The notes beneath the pieces were generated by a model, which ran no database searches, had not been told where the DNA came from, and worked only from the letters and a program-made list of their open reading frames with translations. Source: Isoetes taiwanensis (lineage: Eukaryota; Streptophyta; Lycopodiopsida; Isoetales; Isoetaceae). Taken from it: a stretch of DNA of 64,000 nt. Location: assembly GCA_021234155.1 (NCBI GenBank), contig JAJEKV010000008.1, forward strand, positions 7,094,445-7,158,444. The letters are read 5' to 3'. Both the position numbers and the translations under genes were made by a program. Shown piece by piece: positions 1 to 11,957 of this stretch. The stretch's first letter is position 1; each line of letters opens with the position of its first letter.

Positions 1-835
1 AAGCATAGTTTGCTCTTGTAAGAGTTTTTTTGAGCTAGTTTGATCTAATGTCAATGGTCTGAGTGGCCAATGAAGATTAAATTGGATTTAAAGGCTTGAA
101 AAATGGATTAGAAGGTTAAATGAATGGACAAAGACAAAGGAATGGGAAAATGCCATATAGGCATGGAATCAAGGTATAGTCCCCACATTAGCAAAGGTGT
201 AGAGTTACCAATCTTTAAACATTTTCTAAATTTCAACTTGTCTTGTAAAAACTGCTCAAGGTCAAAACTGCAACATTCCTCTTTTTTAAACCATTGTGAA
301 GAATGTGCTGCAACTAGAATGTGAATACATGATGGATGATCTTGCAAAATGAGAATGCTTTAAATGTTGCCAAACCTGGCAACAATATGGTAATGTTGAC
401 TGGGAACTCCTGAAGAAGTGCCTTTTTGCTTTTGGATTTGAAGATTCATTTATAAGAGATTATAAAGGTTTGAGGAGGTCGATTTGGACAAATCATTCAC
501 CTACTCATACAAGGGTTAGATTAGAACACAAACTACCTAAAGACTGACCTATTTCTTGGCTGGACCCATTGTCGCGAAGAACATCCATGATTCAAGGTTA
601 ATTGCTGTGCTCAAGCTGCTCCTCCCTTCTCCAATCTTCCCCAGATCGGGATTGGGGGTGGAGGCCCAGCTTGCCCCTTGGAATAGGAAGTCTCCTCTGG
701 CCCAATCGATTTGGGCCAGATGGCTCCCCTTATTAGCTAATTAATATTATTAATTAGCCTAATTAGATTAACTAATCTATAATTATTTAGTATAGCTAAC
801 ATAAACCACTTTTAATATTAACCCCTAATCCCTCT
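1..835. other. No gene recognised
   Basis: I see no conserved reading frame here. The segment from about 740 to 830 is very A+T-rich (repeated TTAATTA-type words). The short open frames in it look like chance. It may be further decayed retroelement sequence, because LINE remnants follow immediately on the minus strand. Confidence 0.5.
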
Positions 836-1380
836 TTATAGACCACATGTACCTGGTGACGTGTCACAGTAGTTATACATATAGCATATAAATACGTGGA
901 ATGTCACATGCACGCGCACCCACAGGTACCTGTTATGTTTGTATGTCTTGCACAGGGAAACTGACTGTGCCAGAGTTGTTGAGTAATAGCAGGCGACCCC
1001 TTCGTGCCCCCGCTTTCCTGTGCATTCATTGAAGATGGAGTAGTGATGGTATCCTAGCAAGTCGGGTAGTCTATGTCCAGCATGCTCCCATGTTTCCATA
1101 AGGAAGATGAGGTCCATATCGATGGCAACCGAGTTGAGACTATCTCCCTTCTGCCATGGGAAGCCCCGACAATTCCAAGAGACTATGCATAGGCACAATC
1201 CCTATTCGCTAGCAGGAGCTGCAGCAGTAGGTTTGGTGGTTGCAGCACAAGGGGTGGTGGAGGTGGAGGAGACATGTGGCATCTGGCAGTGGTAGGTGAG
1301 GCCATTATAGCAGGATGTGCAACTGGGGGTCGCAGCAGAAGGGCTTCAAGGGTTTGAGGTGCCTGCATCAGCATTTGGTG
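836..1380 (-). pseudogene. LINE endonuclease-domain fragment
   Basis: The minus-strand frame begins near residue motif IVSWNCRGFPW and continues through FLMETWE and GVACYY, the N-terminal pattern of the apurinic-type (EEP family) endonuclease of plant non-LTR retrotransposons. The catalytic Asn of SWNCRG and the Glu of the ET pair are visible. About 120 residues survive before homology is lost near 836. A Pro/Ser/Thr-rich linker precedes it (about 1200-1380) with an in-frame stop just before the domain, so this is a broken copy. It lies on the same strand as, and just downstream of, the ORF1-like piece at 1766-2062. I infer that both come from one decayed LINE. Confidence 0.75.
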
Positions 1381-1765
1381 GCCTGAAAATCTGCATCCTT
1401 ACCCGAACCAGCCCTGCTACCCCTTTCTGTTTGTGGACACTCTTGACTTTCTCCAACTCATGCCTGTGGTCCTCTTGCTGTGCCAAGAGAAATGTAGCAA
1501 TGCATGGATCTGCTTGCATATATGCAATTTCTCCTATTCAGCGGTCAATAAATTTTGTGTTTTGTTTTCCTACAATCAATTATGTCTTATCAAGAACGAC
1601 CCATGTGGCTGAACATGACATGTAGTCTCACCAATACCATGTCAAAAATGATCTAATAACTAAAGCAGGGATCAATAGGTGGATGATAAAAAAAAATAAC
1701 TGCTCAAACCCCTCTATATACTGCTCACTTACGTGCTAAGCGAGCTACTTTAGTTAGCTCAGAAG

Positions 1766-2062
1766 TTATTGGGCTAATTGTTGTAATGACAATTGTTCCT
1801 GAACTGAGTAAGGTAATCCACGTAAATTACAATATTTCTGCAAGATATGAAGATGGCTAGCCATGTAAGAAAATTGGAGAAAGACAGGGCGTGTTTTGTT
1901 CTTCTGTATCCTGCCTACTCGATAGGTTGCAACAACTCCACCCTTCTGTACATGCATAGTAGAAATATAAAACTCTTTAGCCTCCTCTTTGAATATCACT
2001 CCATCTATTTCTAGAAGCCCAACAATACGCCATGTTGAGGCTCTATCATCATAATCAATCAC
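1766..2062 (-). pseudogene. LINE ORF1-like fragment
   Basis: A 98-residue open frame contains the pattern YRVGRIQKNKTRPVFLQF followed by a helix and NLRG. This resembles the 'R-x-G-x-x-x-x-K-x-RP-(I/V)-x-x-x-F' block of the nucleic-acid-binding ORF1 proteins of LINEs. It has no complete domain and no plausible independent gene structure. Its position upstream, in minus-strand sense, of the endonuclease fragment at 836-1380 fits the normal LINE order of ORF1 then endonuclease. The identification rests on one motif and is moderate. Confidence 0.5.
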
Positions 2063-2460
2063 TAGCTATTGTTTTTGGGATGTCACATTTGCATCTAGCT
2101 CTGCCTTGGCAAGAAATGGCTCTGTCTGTACTACTATGTCTATTGCCACTAGATGCTTACACTGGTTTGTTTGTCATCTTACAAAGCTCTTGATCCTCAG
2201 TCTATACACTTGCATCAACTAGACGTTCATGCAGCGCCCTAGGTTGGTTGTAAGGATCTTGCACCGAATTACTCTAGAATTAGTAAGAGCATTAAAGTAG
2301 AACATATTCAAACCAACTTTTGATATTCAGGCCTATTGTTGTACCCAGTAAAACCACATATCCATATCCATTGTATTCTATAATTTTGCCTGGTCTGAGG
2401 TTGACAATATTAGAGACACATCCTTTTCTATGCCAATCAAAGTGCCTTCATGGTCTCAAA

Positions 2461-2600
2461 GAATAGAATAGAATAGAATAGAATAGAATAGAATAGAATA
2501 GAATAGAATAGAATAGAATAGAATAGAATAGAATAGAATAGAATAGAATAGAATAGAATAGAATAGAATAGAATAGAATAGAAGAGAAGAGAATAGAAGA
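2461..2600 (+). repeat. (GAATA)n pentanucleotide array
   Basis: About 24 perfect GAATA units in a row (TATTC on the minus strand), followed by a few degenerate GAAGA units. The same pentamer occurs twice more at 14260-14354 and 14551-14606, where it borders LINE sequence. I infer it is probably the 3' tail of a LINE family rather than an unrelated microsatellite. The adjacent sequence here (2600-2840) is not recognisable as LINE. Confidence 0.9.
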
Positions 2601-2849
2601 GATTTTTTTAACGTCCACGATTCTATAATATATGCATTCAATTTCATCTCATAACTCATGTACAATTGTGTTTGTTGTTCATGTTGTTAATCTTGTTATA
2701 AAGTAATAGAGTGAAAAAAAGAAAAAAGAAAACCAAAAGTACCAGCACATTTTCAAATTTGCCTCTTTATTTCTCAACTCTGTGCACTCAAGAGAATATT
2801 GAAAAAAACAATGAAGAATGATCATACTTTGAAGCACCTATATTTGATT

Positions 2850-4999
2850 TCAACATTTAGGTAAGTCTTTAGGTGGAGGTAGCTTTGGTCCACCTTTAAC
2901 TAGAAAAACTGTTGCCATGCCCCATGATTGATGCATGTCAAAGTGACAATGGAAAAACCACACACCTGGGAAGCCCAAAAATCAATTATTAGTCAATGGC
3001 ATTGAGATCGCCAGAATTAAAGTAGGTAAGCAGGCATACACAGCTATCTAGAGAGTTGGGTTGATTGAATAAGTGGGGAAGGAAGGAGGGAGAAGAGAAC
3101 CTGGATTGTTTGCTTTGAATCTTATAACAGTCCAGCCTCCTACAGGAACTGCTATAGTGTTACGCTTAGGTGGGTCATGAAGATTAAATGTCCTGGGTGA
3201 TAACTTTGGGTCATATGTGCCATACCCCCATCCAACAACATAGAAGCTATAGCCATGGAGATGAAAAGGATGACTTTCAAAGAAAAGTTGCCTGGTATCT
3301 TGTAATACTAATTGGACACGTGAGTTGTACTCCAAGACAGATACTTTGGTCCCTAGGACTGAATGCATATTAGGAATTTGAATCTTGGTATAATCATATT
3401 GAAATGGAGGTTTGTCAGGAAAATTTGTATCATAGACATCTGGAATATTATAATAATAAGCTTGTAAAATCGAGGTGGTAGTAGGGAATTGAAACGTTAC
3501 ATTGTTTATAGCACTAGACAAACGACCATGGTATGGGCCTGAACAAATGTGATGTAATGGGCAATCTCGCATAGCATAACTTATTGTAAAGAATAAATTA
3601 CGATCAACTCCTTTAGGTACATCTGGAACTAAGCTTTTTAGTGTCGATAAATATCCATTGACATAATTAATATCATTGTATGTTGGCAGATGAGGCAAGG
3701 TAGACTTGGACATGGAGGTAGAATTGAAGTATTTGATTGTTGCAACTGTGCTGATATTTGGAAAGGCAACATAAATGGGTGGCACGGGCGAGAAAACGGA
3801 TGCAGCCATATAGAATTGACCTATAGGCTGATTAGTAGTTAGAATTATTGTTGTTGTTTGGCCAGGTGTAAGGTGTATTATATTTGTTTCAACTTGTTGC
3901 ACATATTCCCCATCGATCTCCACAACGATAAAACTATGATCCTTGATGGAAAAAAATAATTGGAAGTTGAGAGCAACGTTTATAATTCTGAAAAGATATG
4001 TCTCGTTAGCTTCCACTGCTAATGAAAATGCACCTGCACGTTCCAAATTCTAATTGCTTTAATACATCCATTGTAAATAAATAATAACATCATAAATCAA
4101 ACATTATTTCAAAAAGTTTACCATTCATGGAGCAGTCATACAAATGGCCAGGTTGCCCATTAATTGTAAGGGCATCTGATGGATTATATGGACCGCCTTC
4201 CTCTAATGCCTCTGTTAATACATCTTCAACATTCCTATTCCACCATTCTCCTGTAGATTTTCTTAATAAAAATATTTGTGGCAAAAGCATAAAGTTACCA
4301 ATTTATTTATTCAATACCTAATAAGATTGGAGGATGTACATCTTTCACAGACTGAGATATTGGATAAAATGTGCTCTTTTTTGGATATATGATAAAAGCT
4401 CCATGTAATGTCGCCCTCAACCATGTAGTATGTGCATGCCAAAAGTATGTTCCAGTTTGTCCTTGCACTCTGAATCTATATTCATATGATGATCCTTTTT
4501 GTATGGGGCATTGTGTAACATAAGGAACGCCATCTGCCCAACCATTGGCAAACTGTTTAATCCCATGCCTACAGACAACTACGATTTATGAGCCACATAT
4601 TACTAGGCGAACTATCATAGCTTGAATATGGGTCATTACCAATTTATAGTCACGTTGTAATCTACTAAATTTGTGACTCTCACTATAACCATGTCATCTT
4701 CTTGTATAGCAATTGTAGGACCTGGATACTCTCCATTGATAGTAACTATGGAGTTGTTACGGCACAATCTTGCTACATTTGTGTATTGGACCTAGATATC
4801 AATGACCTCAATATCAATGTCTACAATATTAATTTTTTGTTTAAAAACAATATAAGATAGTAACCTTCCAATCGTAAAAATGTAGATCTTTAGCGTTATT
4901 GTTGATTCCCATGTAAATATTACCAAAGACATATGATGACAAAACTAGCACTCGGGTGATTTGCAAGAAAATATTGCATATGACGAGGTGGGAATGCAT
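2850..4999 (-). CDS. Laccase (secreted multicopper oxidase)
   Basis: A plant-type laccase that would oxidise phenolics such as monolignols or flavonoids in the cell wall while reducing oxygen to water. Six exons on the minus strand: 4999-4865, 4791-4640, 4568-4318, 4250-4122, 4033-3101 and 2965-2850. All have GT-AG borders and phases that join to 571 codons plus stop, the normal family length. Copper ligands are all visible: HWHG across the exon 2/3 junction, [11 protein letters not shown] in exon 3, HPFHLHG in exon 5, and [12 protein letters not shown] in exon 6. The [15 protein letters not shown] and TINGQPG blocks are typical. The N-terminus has a hydrophobic secretion signal ([16 protein letters not shown]). 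The frame is open further upstream to 5107, so the start at 4999 is a choice made because it gives a normal signal peptide. The residue 10 after the type-1 Cys is Met, as I recall for TT10/LAC14-15-like laccases. No disabling mutation was seen. Confidence 0.93.
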
Positions 5000-5355
5000 T
5001 ATACTTTGTTGCAAATTCACATGATTGCATCTAAACAATATGTAGCTAATTTTATAGATATATTTACATAATATACTTTTGTAGATCCATCTTCTTTGCA
5101 TTTGCACACATTTTAAAATATAATATGATTGGACTCTATTATAATATGCTTAGAGTCTCTTAAAAATGACTAACGTAGCCACACTTTTATGTGTAGCAAC
5201 TAGTTAGGTTAACATGCACTTCTTAACTTAACAAAAATACCACCATATAAAAATATAAAATTAGGTGCGTTGCTAAGCCTTCAAATATTTTTGGTAACGT
5301 GGGTTCTTTTTCTTAAATCTAATCAACATTAGCTCGCTTTCCTTTTATCTATGGC
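5000..5355. other. Intergenic, laccase upstream region
   Basis: A+T-rich sequence upstream of the laccase start. An in-frame extension of the laccase first exon is possible up to 5107. I see no certain TATA box or other gene. The right end is the target duplication of the retroinsertion at 5372-6767. Confidence 0.5.
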
Positions 5356-6783
5356 TGTTACGTACACTATTTTTTTTTTTTTTTTTTTTTTTGGAAGACA
5401 CGGCAGTTTTTGTATTCATATGATATAACTTTACAGCACAAAAAAAAACCCTGAAGATTCAGGGAAAAAGATAAGAAACTGTTCTCAGAATATACAGTAA
5501 ATGAAAAAAGTAGAGTACTCATCATGGAGTTGTTCAACATCTTCTTTGGGTCAACTTACTATAGGGAACAACCTTCTTCTGCTGAACCAAATACTATAGG
5601 ACCTTCTCCATAAATTTCCACTACTAATCCACTTACTTGCTCAATCGCAATTACATTACCCTTCTTGGCCGCCGATTTGGATTAAGCGCAAGTAATAATT
5701 CCCAGTATCCTTTGCAGACTAGTAGGATAATTTGGACCAAAACCTGAATAGAAAAGAAGGACATATAGCCAAGTAATTGCCCAAACCTTATGCCTGAAGA
5801 GAACGCATTCCCATTGTAGAGGTAGCAGAGCTCCTAGCTCCCCATGCTTCTAAATCCATTAAAATCCAACTAGACCTCTAAGCCCAGCCCTAGAAGATGA
5901 TCCAAAAGATGGTGCATTGTTGGAGAAACCTCTAGGTCATCATGCTTCCATACAGGCGAAGATTCAAGAACTAGCAGTCTACATGACCCTTCATCAGAAA
6001 GTGAAATCCAAGGTCTCCCGAAACTTGAATTTCAAGATTTTTAATCCGATTTACCTGACCACATCTGCAGAGACACATGGAAATTCCCATATATACATAG
6101 AACATTAAAGAGAGCAATAATAAATGGAATAGGCTGCCACACTATTCCTGAAGCTGCCACCTTCTTTTATGAATCTGATTCTCTGCCTCCAAGCAGCCTA
6201 ACCAATCAACAATCTAGATAATAACAGAAGGTTACTGAGGCTGAAACAGTTATCTTGAAGCTAGTTAGGCTTAGAACAAGCCCAACCCACCAGACTACTC
6301 TCAGAGCCCAGTCTTAAATTATCAACTGTAATAAGACACCGAAACATTCTGCCATAATTTTCAAAAACTGACTAATCACACTGCCATGGCTACAGAAAGA
6401 AACAAACCCTGCTGCTTCCATCTACCTGCTCTATGTACTTCTGCCAGTAACAAATGGGAAAAAAGAAAGAACTTTTCTGCCAGATTATATTTCGAAAGAT
6501 TTAAATTGGATCACCTGGGTGAAAGCCATGGATCCTTGCCTGTGAATCAAAGCAGAAGAAGTCCCTTCGCCTGGCCACAAATTAAAATCCTTGCCCTAAG
6601 CCAGTCCCTAGTCCCTTCTCCATCCAGCAAATCTGTAGAAACAAACCGGATTGCAGCCTTCCCCAGATGCCGATGGGCAGCCTAAGGGCGTATGAACATA
6701 AACGGCCGGCCCAGGGCAGAGCCCTAGGCGGCCAAACGGTGCCGTCCCGCTGCCATCTCGTTACGTATGTTACGTACACTATT
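5356..6783 (-). mobile_element. Poly(A)-tailed LINE-type insertion with 16-bp target duplication
   Basis: The 16-mer TGTTACGTACACTATT occurs at 5356-5371 and again at 6768-6783, bracketing about 1.4 kb. Directly inside the left copy is a run of about 20 T, the poly(A) tail of an element transcribed from the minus strand. These are the hallmarks of target-primed reverse transcription. The sequence beside the tail (revcomp of about 5392-5470) resembles plant LINE 3' ends. I find no RT or endonuclease motif inside, so this is a 5'-truncated or internally deleted non-autonomous copy, or a processed transcript of unknown origin. A frame at 5917-6108 and one at 6386-6685 look like chance. Confidence 0.85.
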
Positions 6784-6792
6784 CACGTAATT

Positions 6793-6891
6793 GGAGAATA
6801 ACTTTACATCCTACCCAAGGAAAAGAAATTCCACCATACCAACCTCATGGTGGAATTTCTTTTCCTTGGGTAGGATGTAAAGTTATTCTCC
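6793..6891. repeat. Perfect 45-bp inverted repeat (hairpin)
   Basis: The arm at 6793-6837 is the exact reverse complement of 6847-6891, separated by 9 bases (ACCAACCTC). All 45 positions pair. It starts 9 bases beyond the target duplication of the preceding retroinsertion. It could be a foldback transposon remnant, a small-RNA hairpin precursor, or a read-foldback artefact. The sequence alone cannot decide. Confidence 0.95.
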
Positions 6892-7727
6892 AAAATCAAA
6901 ATCAAGGATGATACGCTAAGAACGATACAACAATCCCTTCTTTTTTATCATATAACGTTTTTGCTCACGTTACTGCCGTTTTGCATAACTTGATTAAAAC
7001 AAGTAGATTAATTGTGGTTATCCTTCTAAAGGTATAATATATAAACTAATCCTTAATTGATTAAAAACTGCTATAAATCTCAACATTTTTGGGGCTGAGC
7101 CACACATGGCGTAACCATAAAAGGGATCATTGAAAAAGCGTGAGCTGTATATAGGAAAGCCCACAGTGGGCTTTCCTACTGTGGAAATAGGGCGACGCAC
7201 GTGACACAGCAGGAAAGCCCACTAAATGGGCTTCCCTATAACGTGGAGAGTTAGGTCCTGTTCTGTGCCACATGTCAACAATTCAATGGCTGGAGCAGAG
7301 AACCGCCACAAAAAAGCATTGGACATTTTGTCTCTGTACTTGTACTTCCTGGAAATGAAAATGTGCTAAAAATGGCCACGGGGCGGCATAGGGTTGGACA
7401 AGGGGGCAAAAGAGGACCTAACTGTTCTTTACGTTATTGGAACATTATGAAGTTAGTGATTTCCACTAGGAATCTGACCTCACATTCATAAGTGATCAAA
7501 CCTAAGCTAAAATTCAGGCCTGGAAATCCTTCAGCTTCTTGAAATCGATAATCAGGAGATAAAAACCAGGCCAGCTATCCACCTGTTGGCTTAACTATCG
7601 GAATCATGAAAAGAGAAAAGAGAATTTCCAATAAATATAACAAAGCATTAATGTTTTTGAGCTAACTTGCAACCAAACACTTGGTATAAACTACAGCCTA
7701 GCCGTTTAAAATCTATCCAATGTCTAA
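6892..7727. other. Intergenic; small palindromic repeats
   Basis: No gene recognised. At 7152-7174 GGAAAGCCCACAGTGGGCTTTCC is a 10-bp-stem palindrome, and a related GGAAAGCCCACTAAATGGGCTTCC follows at about 7210-7235, so the area holds degenerate foldback sequence. The right end is the 3' flank of the polymerase gene. Confidence 0.5.
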
Positions 7728-10700
7728 TCACCGTTTCACAAATCTATCCAATGTTTGATTAGACGGTTTCCTTTTTCTTGATGGACATATCAACCTGCCT
7801 TGATGTGTCGTACTATTTCTCGAAGGCTCAAAAATTGCATTTTCACTTCGTGCTAAATGGACTGCAAACTCATAATCTGAGTGCTCTTGTTTACTTAAAA
7901 GATTTTTCCAGACATTTTCCTCTGCTTGGAGATCCAAAGCCAGATGATAATCAATATGTTCCCTTTTTGTGTTATCCTGATCAAATGCTTGACCACACTT
8001 CTTACAAGTGTCATCCATGTCATGGCTTCCTTTAGTAAACATTGCTTCAAGCAAATAGGCAGATTGTTCTGCCGCATCTTTGACCTTAACTAAGAAGCTT
8101 TCTTCTGACTCAACTTTCAAAGACCTCCCATTGCTAGTAGACGGATCATTTGGTGTATCATAGTAACTTGCTGAGTTGTCCCTAACTTGAGCCTCGGGTG
8201 ACAGACAACTTCTTTCGGATTGCATCACAGAAAACCCTGCAGAAATCAAGCTTTAGGGTACAGATACCAAGACTTAACGTTAAAATGCTGGCTTACTATG
8301 GGAATTCGTTAAGTCTAGATCCAGAATTTGAATCTTTTTTCTTGATTGCGTGCTAGAAATCTCTGCAAAGCCAATTAAAGCTTTAGTAAAAAAACCTTTT
8401 ATATAAAAGATCAAACAAGCTCCTTGCTGCTATTCCCACATCCTACCATCAGGTGACAAGCTAGCCGCAGTGGTGCACACATCACTTTTTCCTATAGGTA
8501 ATTGATCTCCTTGTGTTTCAGATGGCTCCAAAATATCAACTTTTCCATTTGAATGGTGTAATGTCACTTCTGGAAACATGGCAGTTTTAAAAAGTCTGAT
8601 GTAATTTACCCAGTATATTCATGTGATCGTCACCCCATGTACCTTGCTTTTTTATAGCCCCAGTGCTAGCTCCAGGTAAAGATAGATAAGATCGAATGTC
8701 AAAGGAAGTAGATAAGCATGTGTCCAAGTGTTTAAAGTTTGTAGCACCAATATTAAGTACCACAATGGAGAAGGAACAGTTCCTCAAATTCCGGGAAAGC
8801 AGCCTCATCCCAGTCTCAACTATTATGTGCGTCCGTCTTTTAAAAGGCAATGAAGTTGACAGCACTTCTGATGGCATTTCAGTTGATGTGCTTGAGAATT
8901 TCCTGAAAGACAGGAAAACTTCAGCAAGTATGACCTTTACATCTTTCAACAATTGCATCCTGAGGGAAACAGGAGTAAACTTTATAACAACATTCAAAAG
9001 CTACTTCAACTTATAGAATGTAGAGAACTTCCTTGGCTACATTAGCCAGCAAAGCAATTTTTTGTCTTCATGAAGAAATGAGATATGACATATAATGGAA
9101 ACTGTAGCAGAAAAGACAAAGCGGCAGGTTCCATCTTGTGTTCTCATAATTTAAGAAGCCAAGAGCATAGCACTGTGATGGGGAACTGTTGAAATTCTAG
9201 CCCAAAAAGATCAATCTTATGCAGCAGAAATGACAAATGTAACATGCACATATATCATATGACAGTACAAAAAATCATGGTAAAGTTTACTTCATTATGT
9301 TAAATAACATCCCACCATACACATTAACATAGGGCTTCAGCATTATAAGGAGAAATACGGCTTACCAGTTCCCTGGACTCCTCCATTTGACTGTAAAATG
9401 TTTTGGCCGACGACCAGTTTCCTTGTTATCCTCATCCAGACGAAATATAAGGTCTCCAGCAATTGAAGCTAAATGTTCCTAAACTCCCACCATGCCTAGT
9501 TCGTTAGACATTGTCCAATAAATTAATAGGAAAAACACATTTGTAAACTTAAAAATATAAAGAATCCGCATTCCACCTTTACAAGACTAGTACATTCAAC
9601 TCACTTTGCCTGCCCATCTATGGTCAACAGAGAAGACATATCATTAAATTCGAGGTTTCTCTACCCATTCTACTGAGATGTGGGATTAATAAAAGAGACA
9701 AACCTTCAACATTCCAAACGTTGTGCACGGTTTAAAGGAGTCTTCAACAGAAAGAGACTTGGGAGGACCTTTGTCTTGAACAGGACTAGAGTCCCACCCT
9801 CGGCATGCATTATACAAGAACGAACCAATTTTGTCGCCAAATCTGGAAAACCACCGCAAATTCATCTCAACACTTCCATGGACAATACCATGTCCAATTA
9901 AAAAAGATCTAGTCCAAAACGCCACAAGAACAATACTTGCAAGATAATCTGTCTAAAGGCAATTCCCGTAGCTCCATGATTGTAGTGACTCCCATCTCTT
10001 TCAAAACAGCTTCAAGATGATGACCAATGCCAGGAACCTGGATATGTTTTACTAAGTTAGAGGAGTACATAACAAGAACGTAAGCAAGACGACAGATATC
10101 TTTCACCTTTCTTATAGACAATGAAGAGAGGAATTCCAGCACAGCAGACTGGAGAATGCAGGTTTGTTTGTTGGGTTTATTGACTGAACACACAAGTTTG
10201 GCAAGCATTTTCTGGAAAATAAGAAGGCCAAACATATCATATGCACACATCCAATAGTTGTTTCCATTGTCAAGTTAGGCAAATTTATATTGTTTTTTAA
10301 ATTTTGTTAATAAATAAGAGGATACAACAACGTACATTGTGTGCTATTCCTGCAGAGCACTGATATCCTGTTTCTTTCTCAATAGCTTCACGCATTTTAG
10401 CTACTAGTTGGCTTCCTATCATCAATAACACATTTTTGGCCCTTATAGTGTCACAGTCGACACGAGCACTTGATTTTACTATTTGCACCTCATTATCTTG
10501 CTCCACATCTATGGCTGTCAAAGGAGGCTCAAATTCAAATCGGAGGCCTGCATTAGACATATCTCTCGCATTACAACCAGCGACATAACCTGAGAAGCAT
10601 GTAACACTTGGATCCAAAGCAGCTTGGCATTTGGTTTCCTGCGTGATATCTACAGCGCATTCATCAAGACCACGCCTGCATAATTAAAGTCTTCTTATGA

Positions 10701-11644
10701 AAAGATGTTTACCATGTGTGGCTAAGAGATATTTAGTAAAAGACCTTTCAAGCACTCCAAAACGCTTTAACACTTCCATGATCCTTTTGCTTGCAGCTCT
10801 ATATGGGCTGAGGTCTTCCCCATTGAATATGACCAGGTCTGGACATCTGCGATAAATTTGCTACGCTCGTGATTTGAAAGATGACAAAGATAAGGCATAC
10901 GTGTGATCTTAGAACCTTTGTTTTGCTTCTTCTATTGTTCCAACTTTGTTTACACCAAGACTTCGTGCCACATAATTGCATGTCACTATAAGGTGTTTCT
11001 GCACAGTGAAGGATGCAACAAGAGATCATAATCATGGGCATATTAAAAAAAATTATACGGTCTGAAAACTAAATTCTATTTGGTCAAAAACTGTTTGTTA
11101 AAATGCTGAAAGCACACGCAACCACACATAGATTACCCATCTGCATAACATTCTGCTCTTCACATTCTGTTGAGTAAATAATATAAGGTTGGATTTTTTT
11201 ATACCCAAAATTAAAAAACAAGTTGAAAAGAACAGGGTCTTACATGGATAACAATTGAATAAATTTCTAACATAATTGACCGTATGACAAACTTCAAATT
11301 TCTGTATGCCACCAATAAGGTAAAAAACAAAGTTTCGTTTCCATGTTTTTTTTGGGATCAAGCAGTTGTTGAGACTTTACTCGTCAAAACTAAAATGAGG
11401 ACGTGCCATGTCCTACTTTGATATTGACTAAATTGAAGTAGCATCAGATAGCTAACTTGCCTGGACGACAGCAACAGGCCGCTCCTTTAAATGGGGCCTT
11501 TGCAATATTTCTGTTTGGGCATAAAAGCAGTCCACATCCTGCAGATGAAGATGAGCCGGTAAGCAAAATTGCGATAAAATAATGATGCATATCAGGCCCC
11601 GCACTGACGAAGTGGGCAATAACTCGATCATCGTTCTTCTGCAT
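7728..11644 (-). CDS. POLI: DNA polymerase iota-like Y-family translesion polymerase
   Basis: A nuclear translesion DNA polymerase. Thirteen minus-strand exons: 11644-11609, 11538-11461, 10998-10916, 10846-10745, 10675-10336, 10211-10107, 10037-9937, 9842-9704, 9478-9366, 8902-8610, 8569-8447, 8362-8297 and 8236-7728. Phases join to 695 aa. An in-frame TAA three codons upstream fixes the start. Exon 2 has a GC donor (CAG|GCAAGT); the other introns are GT-AG. Catalytic residues are seen in DVDCFY (D13, D15) and LDECAVD (D104, E105). The VTCNYVARSLGV, CPDLVIFNGEDL, VGS/IGSQLVAKMREA-type, VPGIG (249-253) and GPPKSLSVEDSFK blocks match pol iota better than pol eta or kappa. The tail holds a UBZ-like finger (C604, C607, H620, H624), a second finger half lacking its Cys pair, and a C-terminal PIP-like box NQTLDRFV (686-693). 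Ubiquitin and PCNA binding are inferred. Confidence 0.9.
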
Positions 11645-11926
11645 GTTGTCCGCTTAGCTCGTTAACTTAGTACATCTTGCGCGCGTTTTTTCTGGCTAGG
11701 CTACTTCAACTTTTGGTGGGCAGCTTTCATTCCATATACATATTTACGTGTATTATTGCTAGAGCTGTCTTATTTTTTCGGGCCTTTGGATTGCCGCATA
11801 ATTCATGGGATATTCCCTCTCCACACATCTTGTCCGCCCTTGTGAAGTCTTTCTGGGGTCAAACTGGCCTCTGTTGACCCGATTTTAAAAGGGGGACTTG
11901 AAGACCACACACCATGGGTTAAGATA
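11645..11926. other. Upstream region of the polymerase gene
   Basis: About 280 bases lie between the polymerase start codon and the left 31-bp direct repeat. The promoter of the minus-strand gene should lie here, but I see no clear TATA box or other element I would name. There is no convincing reading frame on either strand. Confidence 0.4.
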
Positions 11927-11957
11927 GTATAGAAGCATATTGGTATCTATACAATAT
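11927..11957 (+). repeat. 31-bp direct repeat, left copy
   Basis: This 31-base sequence is repeated exactly at 12779-12809. It starts GTATAGAAGCATATT and ends CTATACAATAT. Together the copies enclose 821 bases with a retroelement-like reading frame. It may be a long target-site duplication or the product of repair. Confidence 0.95.

Noticed and set aside
2456-2665. Repetitive FYSIL protein
   Set aside because: It is only the reading of the TATTC pentamer, which is open in all frames by chance.
7728-8249. Separate small zinc-finger gene
   Set aside because: It is the last exon of the polymerase gene: the acceptor at 8236 and its phase join it to the preceding exons, and a UBZ finger belongs at this place in Y-family polymerases.
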